Origin: Vibrio coralliirubri
Lineage (GTDB): Bacteria > Pseudomonadota > Gammaproteobacteria > Enterobacterales > Vibrionaceae
Direction of reading: 5' to 3'
Length of the DNA: 64,000 nt
Assembly (NCBI RefSeq): GCF_024347375.1
Contig: NZ_AP025470.1
Span: 1,364,001-1,428,000, forward strand
Part shown: one piece after another, positions 35,138 through 43,926 of the stretch
How the letters are laid out: the number at the start of each line of letters is the position of its first letter
Position numbering within the stretch: the stretch's first letter is position 1
Notes under the pieces: model-generated
The model's input: only the letters and a program-made list of their open reading frames with translations
The model's database searches: none
Told to the model about the DNA's origin: nothing
Translations under genes and position numbers: made by a program

Positions 35138-36199
35138 ATGGCACGTAAATTTTTGTTAATGCCTTTATCGGTATTAGTCATAGCAGGCTGTCAATCATCG
35201 GGTGAGCAAGCCGCTCCATCTGAGGTTAACGGTGTCTCTTATCAAGCAGACACAACCAATCATATTAGTCGCAGTGTTTATCAGCAGGAGTTTGATTCTG
35301 CCGTCCTATTCGCCAAGCAAGCCAACGAGCTGGAAGTCTTGATGCAAGGGTACTGCCAAACTAATGATGTTGAGTTAGATACTTTGAAAAATCAGTGGCA
35401 GCTCACTATGAACAGTTGGATGGCACTGCAAGGACAAGAGAGAGGCCCAACAGCGGCATTAGAAGAGAGCTGGAATGTTCAATTCTGGCCAGACAAAAAG
35501 AACACTACCGGCCTAAAAATGCGTCAGCTGACTCAGCAAGATAAAGCTTGGTCTCAAGATGAAATTGCTCAACAGAGTGTGACGGTTCAAGGACTAGGTG
35601 CGCTCGAGTGGTCTCTGTACGACGAGCAATCTCCACTACTGCAAGATAAAGCGTCTGGCTGTCTATCTTCACAAGCTATTGCACAAAACTTGGCGATGAA
35701 ATCGGCCTCTATTGCTGAGGCTTGGCAGGTTAACCCTTGGTTAGCGTTAGACGAGATGCGTTGGGAATCTGAATACATCGCTTTACTGACTAACCAACTT
35801 GATTACAGCATGAAAAAGCTGAGTCGCCCAATGGCTAAAATTGGTCATCCACGCCCATATTTCTCGGAATCTTGGCGCGCTCAAACCTCAATGACTCAGT
35901 TGAAAGCGAACGTAGCGGCGCTAGAGAAATTGTACTTAGCTGATGGTAATGGTCTTGATGGTTTATTGAGAGAAAAGGGCTTAAATGACCTTGCCGATCG
36001 TGTTGCAGCCCAGTTCACTCTAACCTTAGATACTTGGCCTACAGACTCAAGCTTGTTTGAGTTACTGCAGAGTAAAGAAGGCTACCGAGATGTGCTGACT
36101 CAATACAACAAACTAGAACGTTTGAAGTACCTGATTCATGAAGAAGTAGCGATAGAGCTTGGCGTGGTAATAGGATTTAATGCTACCGATGGTGACTGA
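35138..36199 (+). CDS. Imelysin-family lipoprotein
   Basis: A 353-aa protein with a lipoprotein signal (LVIAGC lipobox, Cys about residue 18). The imelysin-like domain carries GLGALEWSLYDE (about 151-162), where the GxHxxE motif of the first imelysin is changed to GxGxxE, typical of a second imelysin subfamily. It probably binds iron or a cofactor at the envelope with its neighbours. It overlaps the next gene by 20 bases. Confidence 0.83.
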   Translation: MARKFLLMPLSVLVIAGCQSSGEQAAPSEVNGVSYQADTTNHISRSVYQQEFDSAVLFAKQANELEVLMQGYCQTNDVELDTLKNQWQLTMNSWMALQGQERGPTAALEESWNVQFWPDKKNTTGLKMRQLTQQDKAWSQDEIAQQSVTVQGLGALEWSLYDEQSPLLQDKASGCLSSQAIAQNLAMKSASIAEAWQVNPWLALDEMRWESEYIALLTNQLDYSMKKLSRPMAKIGHPRPYFSESWRAQTSMTQLKANVAALEKLYLADGNGLDGLLREKGLNDLADRVAAQFTLTLDTWPTDSSLFELLQSKEGYRDVLTQYNKLERLKYLIHEEVAIELGVVIGFNATDGD

Positions 36200-37277
36200 T
36201 AATACGCGAAGATCGCTACTCAAGGCTGCACTAGGTTGTGCAGCTGTTCCATTGCTTCCGTTTGGCTGTGCGACTCGAAAGGATGAGGCGAGTGCGTCGA
36301 ACGATCCCCAACTGATTGGTTGTGCGCTGAATGGGCGAGGTCAATATTCAGCGGTTGTGGCTGACGAATTTGGAATGCCAATGAGTCAACTACCAATCCC
36401 AGATCGTGGACATGGCGTTGCTATTTGCCCAACCTCATCGCATGCGGTGGTTTTTGCTCGTCGTCCTGGTGACTATTTTATGGTGTTTGACTATAAAAGT
36501 GGTCAGCAGATCAAAATGACAGTGAAAGGTAACAACCGCCACTTCTATGGTCATGGCGTTTACTCATTGGATGGTAAGTTACTGTATGCCACTGAAGGTA
36601 AAACGGACACCAGCCAAGGCGTGATTGGCGTTTACGATGTCGCGCAAGGCTATCGTAAGGTCGAAGAGTTCACTGGTTTCGGTATCGGCCCACATGAAGT
36701 GATCATCATGCCTGATGGTAATCTCGCGATTGGTGTTGGTGGCGTTCATACTGATGGCAGAACACCGAAAAACCTCGATTCAATGCTGCCTAGTTTGAGT
36801 TATGTTTCTCCTGAAGGCGTGTTACTTGATCAGGTTGAACTGCTAGACAAGAAGCTGAGTATTCGACACTTAGCCCATGATGGTGCTGAAACTGTGCTTT
36901 GTGGTCAGCAATATCGTGGTGAGCCAGACGAGTATCCTTCGCTTTTGGCGATGCATACCAAAGGTGGGCAGTTTGAATCACTGAACGCAGAGCCTGAGCA
37001 ATGGGCAAGATTCAATCACTACATCGCAAGTATTGCGGCGTCAGATGATTGGATTATCGCGACCTCGCCAAGAGGGAATTGCTACGGTATTTGGTCTAAA
37101 GAGAGCAAAGAATTAGTCGAGCTGTCTGCACTGTCGGATGCCTCTGGTGCTGTGTTACTTGATGGAGAGTTTCGACTCAGCTCTGGGGCGGGCAGTGTGG
37201 TTAGCCAGCGCAAGCCTTATGAGAAATCAACTCTGCAATCATCGGTCCAGTGGGATAACCATTGGAGTTCTATCTGA
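36180..37277 (+). CDS. DUF1513 protein with Tat signal
   Basis: This 365-aa protein has a twin-arginine signal (NTRRSLLKAALGCAAVPLLP) and a beta-propeller-like body with repeated short strands (HGVYSLDGKLLYATEG; GIGPHEVIIMPDGNLAIGVGG). DUF1513 proteins consistently accompany imelysin and di-heme proteins, but no function is proven. ATG 36180 has AGGA at short spacing; ATG 36189 is also possible. Last gene of the operon. Confidence 0.85.
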   Translation: MLPMVTDNTRRSLLKAALGCAAVPLLPFGCATRKDEASASNDPQLIGCALNGRGQYSAVVADEFGMPMSQLPIPDRGHGVAICPTSSHAVVFARRPGDYFMVFDYKSGQQIKMTVKGNNRHFYGHGVYSLDGKLLYATEGKTDTSQGVIGVYDVAQGYRKVEEFTGFGIGPHEVIIMPDGNLAIGVGGVHTDGRTPKNLDSMLPSLSYVSPEGVLLDQVELLDKKLSIRHLAHDGAETVLCGQQYRGEPDEYPSLLAMHTKGGQFESLNAEPEQWARFNHYIASIAASDDWIIATSPRGNCYGIWSKESKELVELSALSDASGAVLLDGEFRLSSGAGSVVSQRKPYEKSTLQSSVQWDNHWSSI

Positions 37278-37357
37278 TTTATAAAGCCGCTTAAAAATAA
37301 CATGCTTACTCCTATATCTTTGCCATACTTATGGGATGATTGATGATGGAGTTAAGC

Positions 37358-38896
37358 ATGTTCGCGAAATACTTCTGTGGATTACTAGTTTTAGTCTCTG
37401 TGCATGCATGGAGCTATACGAGTTCTGACGAGAGCCGCTTCATTCCGGCTGATTCAGAACTCTCTTACATGCTTATATATCCAGAGCTCACACAGAGTAT
37501 CTATCAAGACACTTCTCTGCCTATCCTTTGGGATTCTCCTGAGCTGGTTAAAGCGTTTGAGTTCCAATTGTCGCTTCTTGAACAAGCGCAAATGGCACCG
37601 CTTTTTGAACGACAACTCAAGCAAATCCGCCAGTATCAATCTCGTCGTCAATGGCAAGAGTTAGACATCTTACTCACCGATACCTTTATCTATTACCTAA
37701 GCTACGTTGAAAACGCGCCGCTTGCCGGTAAAGAATGGTACTTCTCGGGTAAGCTGCATTCTAAGTTGCCGCCACCTTCGCCGCATATTCTGATGAGACT
37801 GAAAAGCAGCGTTGCTAATGATTACTTATTGGAGATGGTGTTGTCTTACGCGCCGCCTGTCGGGGATTTTGACCAATTTAAGGCGACCTATTCCGTGTTG
37901 GAAACCGCGTCTGAACTCAATATAGAACGATACAGACAGAAAGGATTGAAACGCTTGGGAGACTCGCTCTCGGACAAAGCGACTTTGGTTGAGCGTATTG
38001 CATTGGTCGGCGTTGATACCTCGATGATCGCGGTCGATTTCCCTGAGTTCGATCGAGATCTGCAAAAGGCGATTAAATCTTTCCAACGCATGCACGGTCT
38101 TACGGATGATGGGATCATCGGGCCAGACACGATCAAATGGATCAACATGGGTTTTGATGATCGGTTGAGTTCTTTGGCTCTGAATGCAGAACGCGTTCGT
38201 TTGTGGCCAAGAGACAGAGACTCTCTTATCGTGGTCAACGTGCCTAGCTTTGATATGAAGTATTGGGAAGATGGCGAAGAGGTGTTTGAGTCTAAAGTCG
38301 TGGTAGGCAGAAAATCGCGAAAAACGCCGCTTTTAGAGATAAACCTAGATTCGGTCATTCTAAACCCGACTTGGAACGTGCCATGGAAAATCATGGTCAA
38401 AGACATCCTGCCCAAAGTAAAAGCCGACGAAAGCTATCTTGAAACGAACAACTTCCAAGTGATTGACGGTTGGCGTTCAATGGAAACCGTCGACACCACC
38501 GAGATAGATTGGCAGACCATCAACTTCAATTCTTTCCCATATCGAATGCGTCAGCAGGCAGGCTCACGCAACGCACTAGGCTTGTATAAGTTCAACACTC
38601 CCAATAAGCGCGCGATCTATCTGCACGATACACCAAGTAAAGGTCTGTTTAATGACGACTTCCGAGCTTATAGCTCAGGTTGCATACGTGTTGAGCATGC
38701 AGAAGAACTGGCTGAGTTGTTGTTTGCGACCAAGGTAAGGAAGGTACCGAACCAAAATAGCAACCTTGCCCCGAATACCAAGGTTCGTCTCAAGAAGCGA
38801 ATTCCAGTGCACATCATCTATCAAACCGTGTTGTTTGAAGAAGGAGGTATACAATACCGCGGCGATATCTACCAATATGATAAAGAGGGTGGTTGA
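37358..38896 (+). CDS. ldtD: L,D-transpeptidase (YcbB/LdtD type)
   Basis: The 512-aa product has a signal peptide (about 1-20), a long N-terminal scaffold, a peptidoglycan-binding segment (LQKAIKSFQRMHGLTDDGII) and a YkuD catalytic domain. The active cysteine is in YSSGCIRVEHAEE (about 443-455). These enzymes form 3-3 crosslinks between meso-diaminopimelate residues. ATG 37358 follows GGAG at seven bases. The order ldtD-mepK-ycbL is the same as ycbB-ycbK-ycbL in E. coli. Confidence 0.9.
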   Translation: MFAKYFCGLLVLVSVHAWSYTSSDESRFIPADSELSYMLIYPELTQSIYQDTSLPILWDSPELVKAFEFQLSLLEQAQMAPLFERQLKQIRQYQSRRQWQELDILLTDTFIYYLSYVENAPLAGKEWYFSGKLHSKLPPPSPHILMRLKSSVANDYLLEMVLSYAPPVGDFDQFKATYSVLETASELNIERYRQKGLKRLGDSLSDKATLVERIALVGVDTSMIAVDFPEFDRDLQKAIKSFQRMHGLTDDGIIGPDTIKWINMGFDDRLSSLALNAERVRLWPRDRDSLIVVNVPSFDMKYWEDGEEVFESKVVVGRKSRKTPLLEINLDSVILNPTWNVPWKIMVKDILPKVKADESYLETNNFQVIDGWRSMETVDTTEIDWQTINFNSFPYRMRQQAGSRNALGLYKFNTPNKRAIYLHDTPSKGLFNDDFRAYSSGCIRVEHAEELAELLFATKVRKVPNQNSNLAPNTKVRLKKRIPVHIIYQTVLFEEGGIQYRGDIYQYDKEGG

Positions 38897-38950
38897 TTAA
38901 AACATGACCAATAAAGGTGATCTTGACCGAAAAATGACAACCAAGCTTCT

Positions 38951-38977
38951 ATTGATAAAATTATAATGAGTATCAAT
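38951..38977. repeat. Small inverted repeat upstream of mepK
   Basis: ATTGATA (38951-38957) and TATCAAT (38971-38977) flank an A/T-rich 13-base spacer, about 120-145 bases upstream of the mepK start. It may be an operator or cruciform. Confidence 0.35.
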
Positions 38978-39094
38978 AACTAACCGTGTAAAGGTTACAA
39001 ATACTAACGTTTTGCGCGGTTTTTGTACGTTGACGCAGCAAATTCCATTATGTATCGTGCATTTTTCGTTCGATCTAATTGGTTTTTTTGCTGT

Positions 39095-39643
39095 ATGTCT
39101 CAAAGTTTATTTTCACGCCGTCAGTTTCTGACTTACGCTGGTGGTACTGCTGTTGTCGCCTCTCTTACTCCTTCTATCGCTTTTGCTTCATACCCGGATC
39201 AACCAAGAACGATTAGCATGAACAATCTTCACACTGGTGAACGATTAGAGACTTGTTATTTCGATGGCACTAACTATGTTGGTGACGAGATGGCACGCCT
39301 TAGCAAACTGTGTCGCGATTTCCGTCGCAATGAAATCCACCCAATGGATAAGAACCTGTTTGATCAGATCACTCAGATTCAAAACGTGTTGGGTATTCAA
39401 AAAGAAGTTCAGGTGATCTCTGGTTATCGTTCTCCGGCGACTAATGAAGCCCTTCGTTCTAAGTCGAGTGGTGTCGCAAAGAAGAGTTACCACATGCTAG
39501 GTAAAGCGATCGATTTCCGTATCAATGGCGTTGACCTTAAAGAGCTGAGAGACGTAGCGAAAAGCTTGAACGCGGGTGGTGTCGGTTATTATGCGCGTAG
39601 CAACTTTATCCATATCGATACTGGTCCAGTCCGCAGCTGGTAG
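39095..39643 (+). CDS. mepK: Murein endopeptidase MepK (DUF882, YcbK), Tat-exported
   Basis: The 182-aa product has a Tat signal (FSRRQFLTYAGG) and an M15-like peptidase domain. Zinc-ligand motifs are SGYRSPATNEALR, SYHMLGKAIDFRI (His and Asp) and FIHIDTGPVRSW (His). MepK cleaves 3-3 crosslinks, the bonds made by the neighbouring LdtD. ATG 39095 gives exactly the E. coli length; the upstream frame extension from 39023 is not used. Confidence 0.92.
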   Translation: MSQSLFSRRQFLTYAGGTAVVASLTPSIAFASYPDQPRTISMNNLHTGERLETCYFDGTNYVGDEMARLSKLCRDFRRNEIHPMDKNLFDQITQIQNVLGIQKEVQVISGYRSPATNEALRSKSSGVAKKSYHMLGKAIDFRINGVDLKELRDVAKSLNAGGVGYYARSNFIHIDTGPVRSW

Positions 39644-39737
39644 AGCTAAGCTGAGCTATTGAGTGATACGGTAGGCACTTGTCAAAGTAGACATCCAATG
39701 TCATAGTTTGCCCAAATTTCAGTTTGTTCCAATAACT

Positions 39738-39797
39738 CGGTTTATTGCTGCTCAGTTTGTTGCTGTTTAGTTTGTTATTGTTGGGTTTGTTACCAAT
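39738..39797. repeat. 15-bp tandem repeat (four units) between mepK and ycbL
   Basis: Units CGGTTTATTGCTGCT, CAGTTTGTTGCTGTT, TAGTTTGTTATTGTT and GGGTTTGTTACCAAT follow each other without gaps, sharing a GTTTGTT core. A further partial unit lies at 39720-39734. The repeat ends about 50 bases before the ycbL start. Confidence 0.75.
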
Positions 39798-39848
39798 AAC
39801 ATAGCGATATTCGAGTTGTTCACCAGATTCGCTCTTTAAGGTTTGTAT

Positions 39849-40502
39849 ATGTCTCTTAAGTATCAAGTTGTACCTGTTACCTCTTTCTCTCAGAACTGCT
39901 CGATTGTGTGGTGTGATGAAACCATGGAAGGCATCGTTGTCGATCCGGGCGGTGATGTTCAACAACTCGCGGCTATCATTGAAGAGCTCGGTGTTAAGGT
40001 TGTGAACTTGGTACTGACGCACGGTCACTTAGATCATGTTGGCGGTACGGTACCACTTGCTGAGATCTTGAAGGTGAATATTGTTGGCCCACATAAGGCA
40101 GACAACTTCTGGCTACAAGGTCTAGAGAATCAAAGTCAGATGTTTGGTTTCCCACTGTGTAAAGCTTTTGAACCAAACACTTGGTTAGAAGAGGGCGACA
40201 AAGTCACTTTTGGTAATCAAGTTATCGATGTGATTCACACACCGGGCCACACGCCAGGTCACGTTGTACTGTTCAGCGAGCAAGCTCGTTTAGCATTTGT
40301 GGGTGATGTGTTGTTCAATGGCGCAATTGGCCGTACTGACTTCCCACAAGGTGATTTCAATACGCTTATCTCTTCAATCAAGACTAAGCTTTGGCCACTA
40401 GGCAGTGACGTAACATTCGTTCCGGGCCATGGTCCTGAATCGACATTCGGTCGCGAGCGTGCATCAAACCCGTTCGTCGCAGATGAAATGCCTCTGTACT
40501 AA
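39849..40502 (+). CDS. ycbL: MBL-fold hydrolase YcbL (glyoxalase II-like)
   Basis: A 217-aa metallo-beta-lactamase-fold protein with the metal motif THGHLDHVGG (about 58-67), further ligands in TPGHTPGHVV (His) and FVGDVLF (Asp), and VPGHGPEST near the C-terminus. YcbL of Salmonella has glyoxalase II activity. ATG 39849 follows TAAGG at seven bases. It lies downstream of mepK as in E. coli. Confidence 0.9.
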   Translation: MSLKYQVVPVTSFSQNCSIVWCDETMEGIVVDPGGDVQQLAAIIEELGVKVVNLVLTHGHLDHVGGTVPLAEILKVNIVGPHKADNFWLQGLENQSQMFGFPLCKAFEPNTWLEEGDKVTFGNQVIDVIHTPGHTPGHVVLFSEQARLAFVGDVLFNGAIGRTDFPQGDFNTLISSIKTKLWPLGSDVTFVPGHGPESTFGRERASNPFVADEMPLY

Positions 40503-40552
40503 TTAAATCTTTGATTGTCCGACCGATTATTTGTGTCGATTGATTGAAAATG

Positions 40553-40583
40553 AAGCTTAGTTTTTGTCCTGAAAGCTAAGCTT
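40553..40583. terminator. Bidirectional terminator between ycbL and the DUF2982-like gene
   Basis: AAGCTTAG (40553-40560) / CTAAGCTT (40576-40583) followed by T5 on the plus strand. It lies between convergent genes. Confidence 0.75.
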
Positions 40584-40613
40584 TTTTGTTGCGTGTGAAC
40601 TTACTGGTAAACC

Positions 40614-41414
40614 TTAATCAGACAGGCGTTCAGCGGCAGCCAAGTAGCGTCGAGCCAGCCCCACAAACTCTTCTCCACTCATATTCAAATCATGGGTTGA
40701 TATGAAAATGTCATAACCGTGGAAACCCCTTTGATACTTCATTCTGTTAGCAAGCATCGCCTGTAAGCCAGAATAGTCTTTAATCACCGCGTTTTGATTG
40801 TTTGTTTCATTCGGTGAATCAAGGTTGTTTTGTGATTGGTTATCGTTGAAATTAACGTCGTCGGTATTCTGTGACTCTTTATATTGGCTTAGTTCGACAC
40901 AGCCACTTTCAGTACAACGCGCATGGTAATGCGATGAGTCGAGAACCATATCCTCAAAGTTGGACTCTTTGCCTGCTTGCTTGGCTCCTAAGTACAAAAG
41001 TGCTCGTTGGCTGAGCAATAATTCACACGTGATTTTAGGACAAATCGAATCGAGGTAGGGCGAGTAATCTTTTACCTTAATTCCGACCCACGGCAGGGGC
41101 TGATGCCAACCATCTTGTTCATAGGTACAAAGACCAATTTTTTGGATGTTACTCCATTTTAAAACCCAACCCCCTTTGTAAAAGTGCTGTTGAAAATGAG
41201 TCGGGGTGAGTGTGAACATCACTTGGCTGCGCAGCATCAAATAGTAGCCGGTTCCCAGAAGAGCAATACTGCAAAAAGCACCCACGATCAGTAACTTTGG
41301 ATTGTCACTGTAAAGCGCAACGATCAAGCAAATGAAGCCTAAAATAACCGCGAGGATACGGTATGAGCGAGTGAATGAAGGCAAAGAGAAATTACTAAGG
41401 TGACGAGCGTCCAT
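40614..41414 (-). CDS. DUF2982-like membrane protein
   Basis: A 266-aa protein with two N-terminal transmembrane helices (about 19-37 and 40-62). A PH-like cytoplasmic body follows (MFTLTPTHFQQHFYKGGW and YDIFISTHDLNMSGEEFVGLARRYLAAA). An Asn/Gln-rich spacer (about 175-205) separates them. I recognise it tentatively as the Vibrio DUF2982 family. MDARHLSNF at 41414 is a better start than 41426. Function unknown. Confidence 0.6.
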   Translation of the reverse strand: MDARHLSNFSLPSFTRSYRILAVILGFICLIVALYSDNPKLLIVGAFCSIALLGTGYYLMLRSQVMFTLTPTHFQQHFYKGGWVLKWSNIQKIGLCTYEQDGWHQPLPWVGIKVKDYSPYLDSICPKITCELLLSQRALLYLGAKQAGKESNFEDMVLDSSHYHARCTESGCVELSQYKESQNTDDVNFNDNQSQNNLDSPNETNNQNAVIKDYSGLQAMLANRMKYQRGFHGYDIFISTHDLNMSGEEFVGLARRYLAAAERLSD

Positions 41415-41634
41415 AGGCAACACCAAGTTTTCATATTTTTGTCTGGATGGATAACCAGTGTATATGACCCTGAATTGATAAGTCGATGTTTAAATAATAG
41501 ACGCTAGTAGACAATATCGGTATTTTTCGTCGACTTTCGACGCTTCACTCTACAAATAGCTCCTGTTTTTTGGTATAAATCGCGCTTCAAATTTTCACCA
41601 CTGCGAAAAGAGCAGTGAACTGGAGAAATATTCA

Positions 41635-42027
41635 ATGAGACTTGCTCATAAGCGTAAGGTGCAGGCTAAACTGCAGAAACGCACTAAAGCGGCTGTAGTT
41701 AAAGCAGTGGCAACGCCGAAAAAAGCGAAGCCTGTCGCAGAGAAAGTTGTAGCAGAAAAAACTGTAGCAGCAAAACCAGCGGTAGAGAAAGCAGTAGCAG
41801 CAACTAAAGAAGTTGCAGTAGCACTGACTCCTAAGCAACAACAAGTTCTAGACATCGTTGTTAGCAATGCTGAAGGCATTAACCCTAAAGGTATCGGCCT
41901 AGAAGCTGGTCAAGAAGACGCGAAAGCAGCTTCATGGGCAACAGGCGCATTGAAAAAACTTCTTGAAGAAAACCTAGTAGCGAAAGAGCAGCTAGCAGGT
42001 AACAAGGTTATCTACAAAGCTATCTAA
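41635..42027 (+). CDS. Lys/Ala-rich protein with C-terminal winged-helix-like domain
   Basis: This 130-aa protein has a basic N-terminus (RLAHKRKVQAKLQKRTK, residues 2-18) and a low-complexity K/A/V/E repeat (about 19-62) recalling histone H1 or AlgP tails. A compact C-terminal domain (about 64-130; TPKQQQVLDIVVSNAEGINP and ALKKLLEENLVAKE) looks like a helix-turn-helix/wing. A GGAG ribosome site and a downstream terminator show an independent gene. A DNA-binding or RNA-binding role is inferred only. Confidence 0.7.
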   Translation: MRLAHKRKVQAKLQKRTKAAVVKAVATPKKAKPVAEKVVAEKTVAAKPAVEKAVAATKEVAVALTPKQQQVLDIVVSNAEGINPKGIGLEAGQEDAKAASWATGALKKLLEENLVAKEQLAGNKVIYKAI

Positions 42028-42061
42028 TCCTGTGGGATTACATTCGCTTCGTTAAGTTTTT

Positions 42062-42087
42062 AAGCCTCGATTTTCGAGGCTTTTTTG
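42062..42087 (+). terminator. Terminator after the Lys/Ala-rich gene
   Basis: AAGCCTCGA (42062-42070) / TCGAGGCTT (42074-42082) with a T-run. Confidence 0.88.
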
Positions 42088-42104
42088 TATCTGGCACATT
42101 ATGC

Positions 42105-42137
42105 CAAGCCCAAGCCCAAGCCCAAGCCCAAGCCCAA
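42105..42137. repeat. Hexanucleotide tandem repeat (CAAGCC)5.5
   Basis: Five exact CAAGCC units plus CAA, followed by decayed copies to about 42165 (CTAAACTCAAGCCTAAACC). It lies in non-coding DNA, so length changes would not affect a reading frame. Confidence 0.9.
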
Positions 42138-42603
42138 ATCTAAACTCAAGCCTAAACCTAGGCTCTATAATCTCACTTCCAATTCGATATACGGCTTAAC
42201 TGATTACTGTTGTCTCGTGTCTGAGCTTCGAATCAGCAAGCACTAAAGTAGGGCGTTAGCTAGGTAGAATAAGAGAGCAAAGCCTTGATTGCTTTCCCTA
42301 AAATACAGCAATGAATAGAGCTTCATCACGAAATGGCAATCAATTGTTAAGAGTATTTAATTATTAATACTTAGGTATTTATCAATAAGCATTTTTCTGA
42401 TGAATGAGCTTAATCCTTTAAAATCGACATTACCCAATCATCTCCTACGTAGTTCTACGTAATCCTTTGGTCTAATACGCAGTTTGTGTATGTCCGTCGT
42501 GCGTGCTCTCCCTGATATCTTGTTGCCTCATCACGGTGCACTCTTATGTTGAATCATAAAAAATGCTCATAGAAAGAGTGTTAACCCAACAAAGGACGTG
42601 AAC

Positions 42604-43698
42604 ATGAGTCTCATTTCTAACTCCCTCACACGAGTTTTTAAAAACGTTGCAGTAACTGCTGCGGCTTGTTTAGCTTTGGTCGCTACTGGTGCTACAGCCG
42701 CTGATAAGGTTTACCGTTTAAAACTTGCGGAAACTTGGGGACCAAACTTCCCCGTTTTCGGTGATGCAACCAAAAACATGGCGGCGATGGCTGAGAAGAT
42801 GTCGAATGGTCGACTGCAAATCAGAATCGATTCAGCAAACAAACACAAAGCCCCTCTAGGCGTTTTTGACATGGTTAAGTCTGGTCAATACGACATGGGT
42901 CACTCAGGCTCTTACTACTGGAAAGGTAAAGTTCCAAACACTCTTTACTTCACTTCTATGCCTTTCGGTATGACGCCAGCAGAACAATACGCGTGGTTCT
43001 ATCACGGTGGCGGTATGGAGTTGATGGAGCAGGTTTACTCTCCACATAACTTGATGTCGTTCCCAGGTGGTAACACGGATATTCAGATGGGGGGGTGGTT
43101 TCAAAAAGAGATCAACAGCGTTGAAGATCTACAAGGTCTGAAAATGCGAATCCCTGGCTTTGCGGGTGAGATTCTTGCAGAGCTAGGCGCTAAGCCGACA
43201 AACATTGCCCCAGGTGAGCTTTACACCTCTTTGGAGCGTCGCACAATCGATGCACTGGAGTGGGTAGGCCCATCACTTGATCTACGTATGGGTTTCCACA
43301 AAATCGCGCCTTACTACTACACAGGTTGGCATGAGCCGGGTTCAGAGCTTCAATTCCTAGTGAATAAGCGTACATGGAACAAGCTTCCTGAAGACCTACA
43401 AGAGATCTTGCGTGTTGCCATGCGTACAGCGGCTTACGACATGTACACACAAGCTACGCACGAAAGTGGTAAGAACTGGGTTTCAATGAAGACAGAGTAC
43501 CCAGATGTACAAGTAAAAGATTTCCCGCCAGAGGTAATGTCTGCACTGAAAGAAGCGAACGATCGTCTTCTTGCTGAGCACGCTGAGAAAGATGCATTGG
43601 CAAAAGAGATTCAAGCTTCACAAGCAGCTTACCTAGAGCAAGTACGTTCATGGACGGATATTTCACACAGAGCTTATCTAAATAGCCAAGCGAAATAA
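42604..43698 (+). CDS. TRAP transporter substrate-binding protein, TakP-like
   Basis: The 364-aa periplasmic binding protein has a signal peptide (about 1-35, ending TAADK). Family features include MRIPGFAGEILAELGA and the helix-loop EWVGPSLDLRMGF followed by APYYYTGWHEPG, which resembles TakP and lactate-type binders of 2-oxoacids or hydroxy acids. So a small monocarboxylate is a likely ligand, but this is by resemblance only. AAAGGA at seven bases supports ATG 42604. DctQ and DctM genes follow. Confidence 0.85.
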   Translation: MSLISNSLTRVFKNVAVTAAACLALVATGATAADKVYRLKLAETWGPNFPVFGDATKNMAAMAEKMSNGRLQIRIDSANKHKAPLGVFDMVKSGQYDMGHSGSYYWKGKVPNTLYFTSMPFGMTPAEQYAWFYHGGGMELMEQVYSPHNLMSFPGGNTDIQMGGWFQKEINSVEDLQGLKMRIPGFAGEILAELGAKPTNIAPGELYTSLERRTIDALEWVGPSLDLRMGFHKIAPYYYTGWHEPGSELQFLVNKRTWNKLPEDLQEILRVAMRTAAYDMYTQATHESGKNWVSMKTEYPDVQVKDFPPEVMSALKEANDRLLAEHAEKDALAKEIQASQAAYLEQVRSWTDISHRAYLNSQAK

Positions 43699-43721
43699 TC
43701 GACTGTTGTTGAACTGAAGTT

Positions 43722-43781
43722 AAATGAACCCAAAGCTTTTCTTGTTAGGTAACTAAGAGTGATTAAGCGGCGGGTTCATTT
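43722..43781 (+). repeat. Long-range hairpin between binding-protein and DctQ genes
   Basis: AAATGAACCC (43722-43731) pairs perfectly with GGGTTCATTT (43772-43781) across a 40-base loop. It could stabilise the binding-protein mRNA and give it more product than the permease genes. Confidence 0.55.
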
Positions 43782-43926
43782 TAAACATAATAACTAAGCA
43801 GGATAAATCCTGTATTACGCTCAAGAACCCTTTCTACGTCGTGCCTATTGCTAGCTATAAACTGAATTGTTTTTAGTTGGGTTAGCTGTACTGCAAGATG
43901 TCTTTTCAAATTCCATGGAGTCGGGA

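Larger units (their letters stand above)
42028..42603. other. 576-base intergenic region before the TRAP operon
   Basis: It holds the terminator at 42062-42087, the CAAGCC tandem repeat at 42105-42137 and A/T-rich sequence likely to contain the dctP promoter, possibly a target of the response regulator encoded downstream. No gene seen. Confidence 0.7.

Noticed and set aside
39606..40028. Minus-strand frame with Asn/Lys-rich repeats (NKLNSNKL type)
   Set aside because: It is the translation of the 15-bp DNA repeat and runs antisense into ycbL; no ribosome site and no protein-like content outside the repeat.
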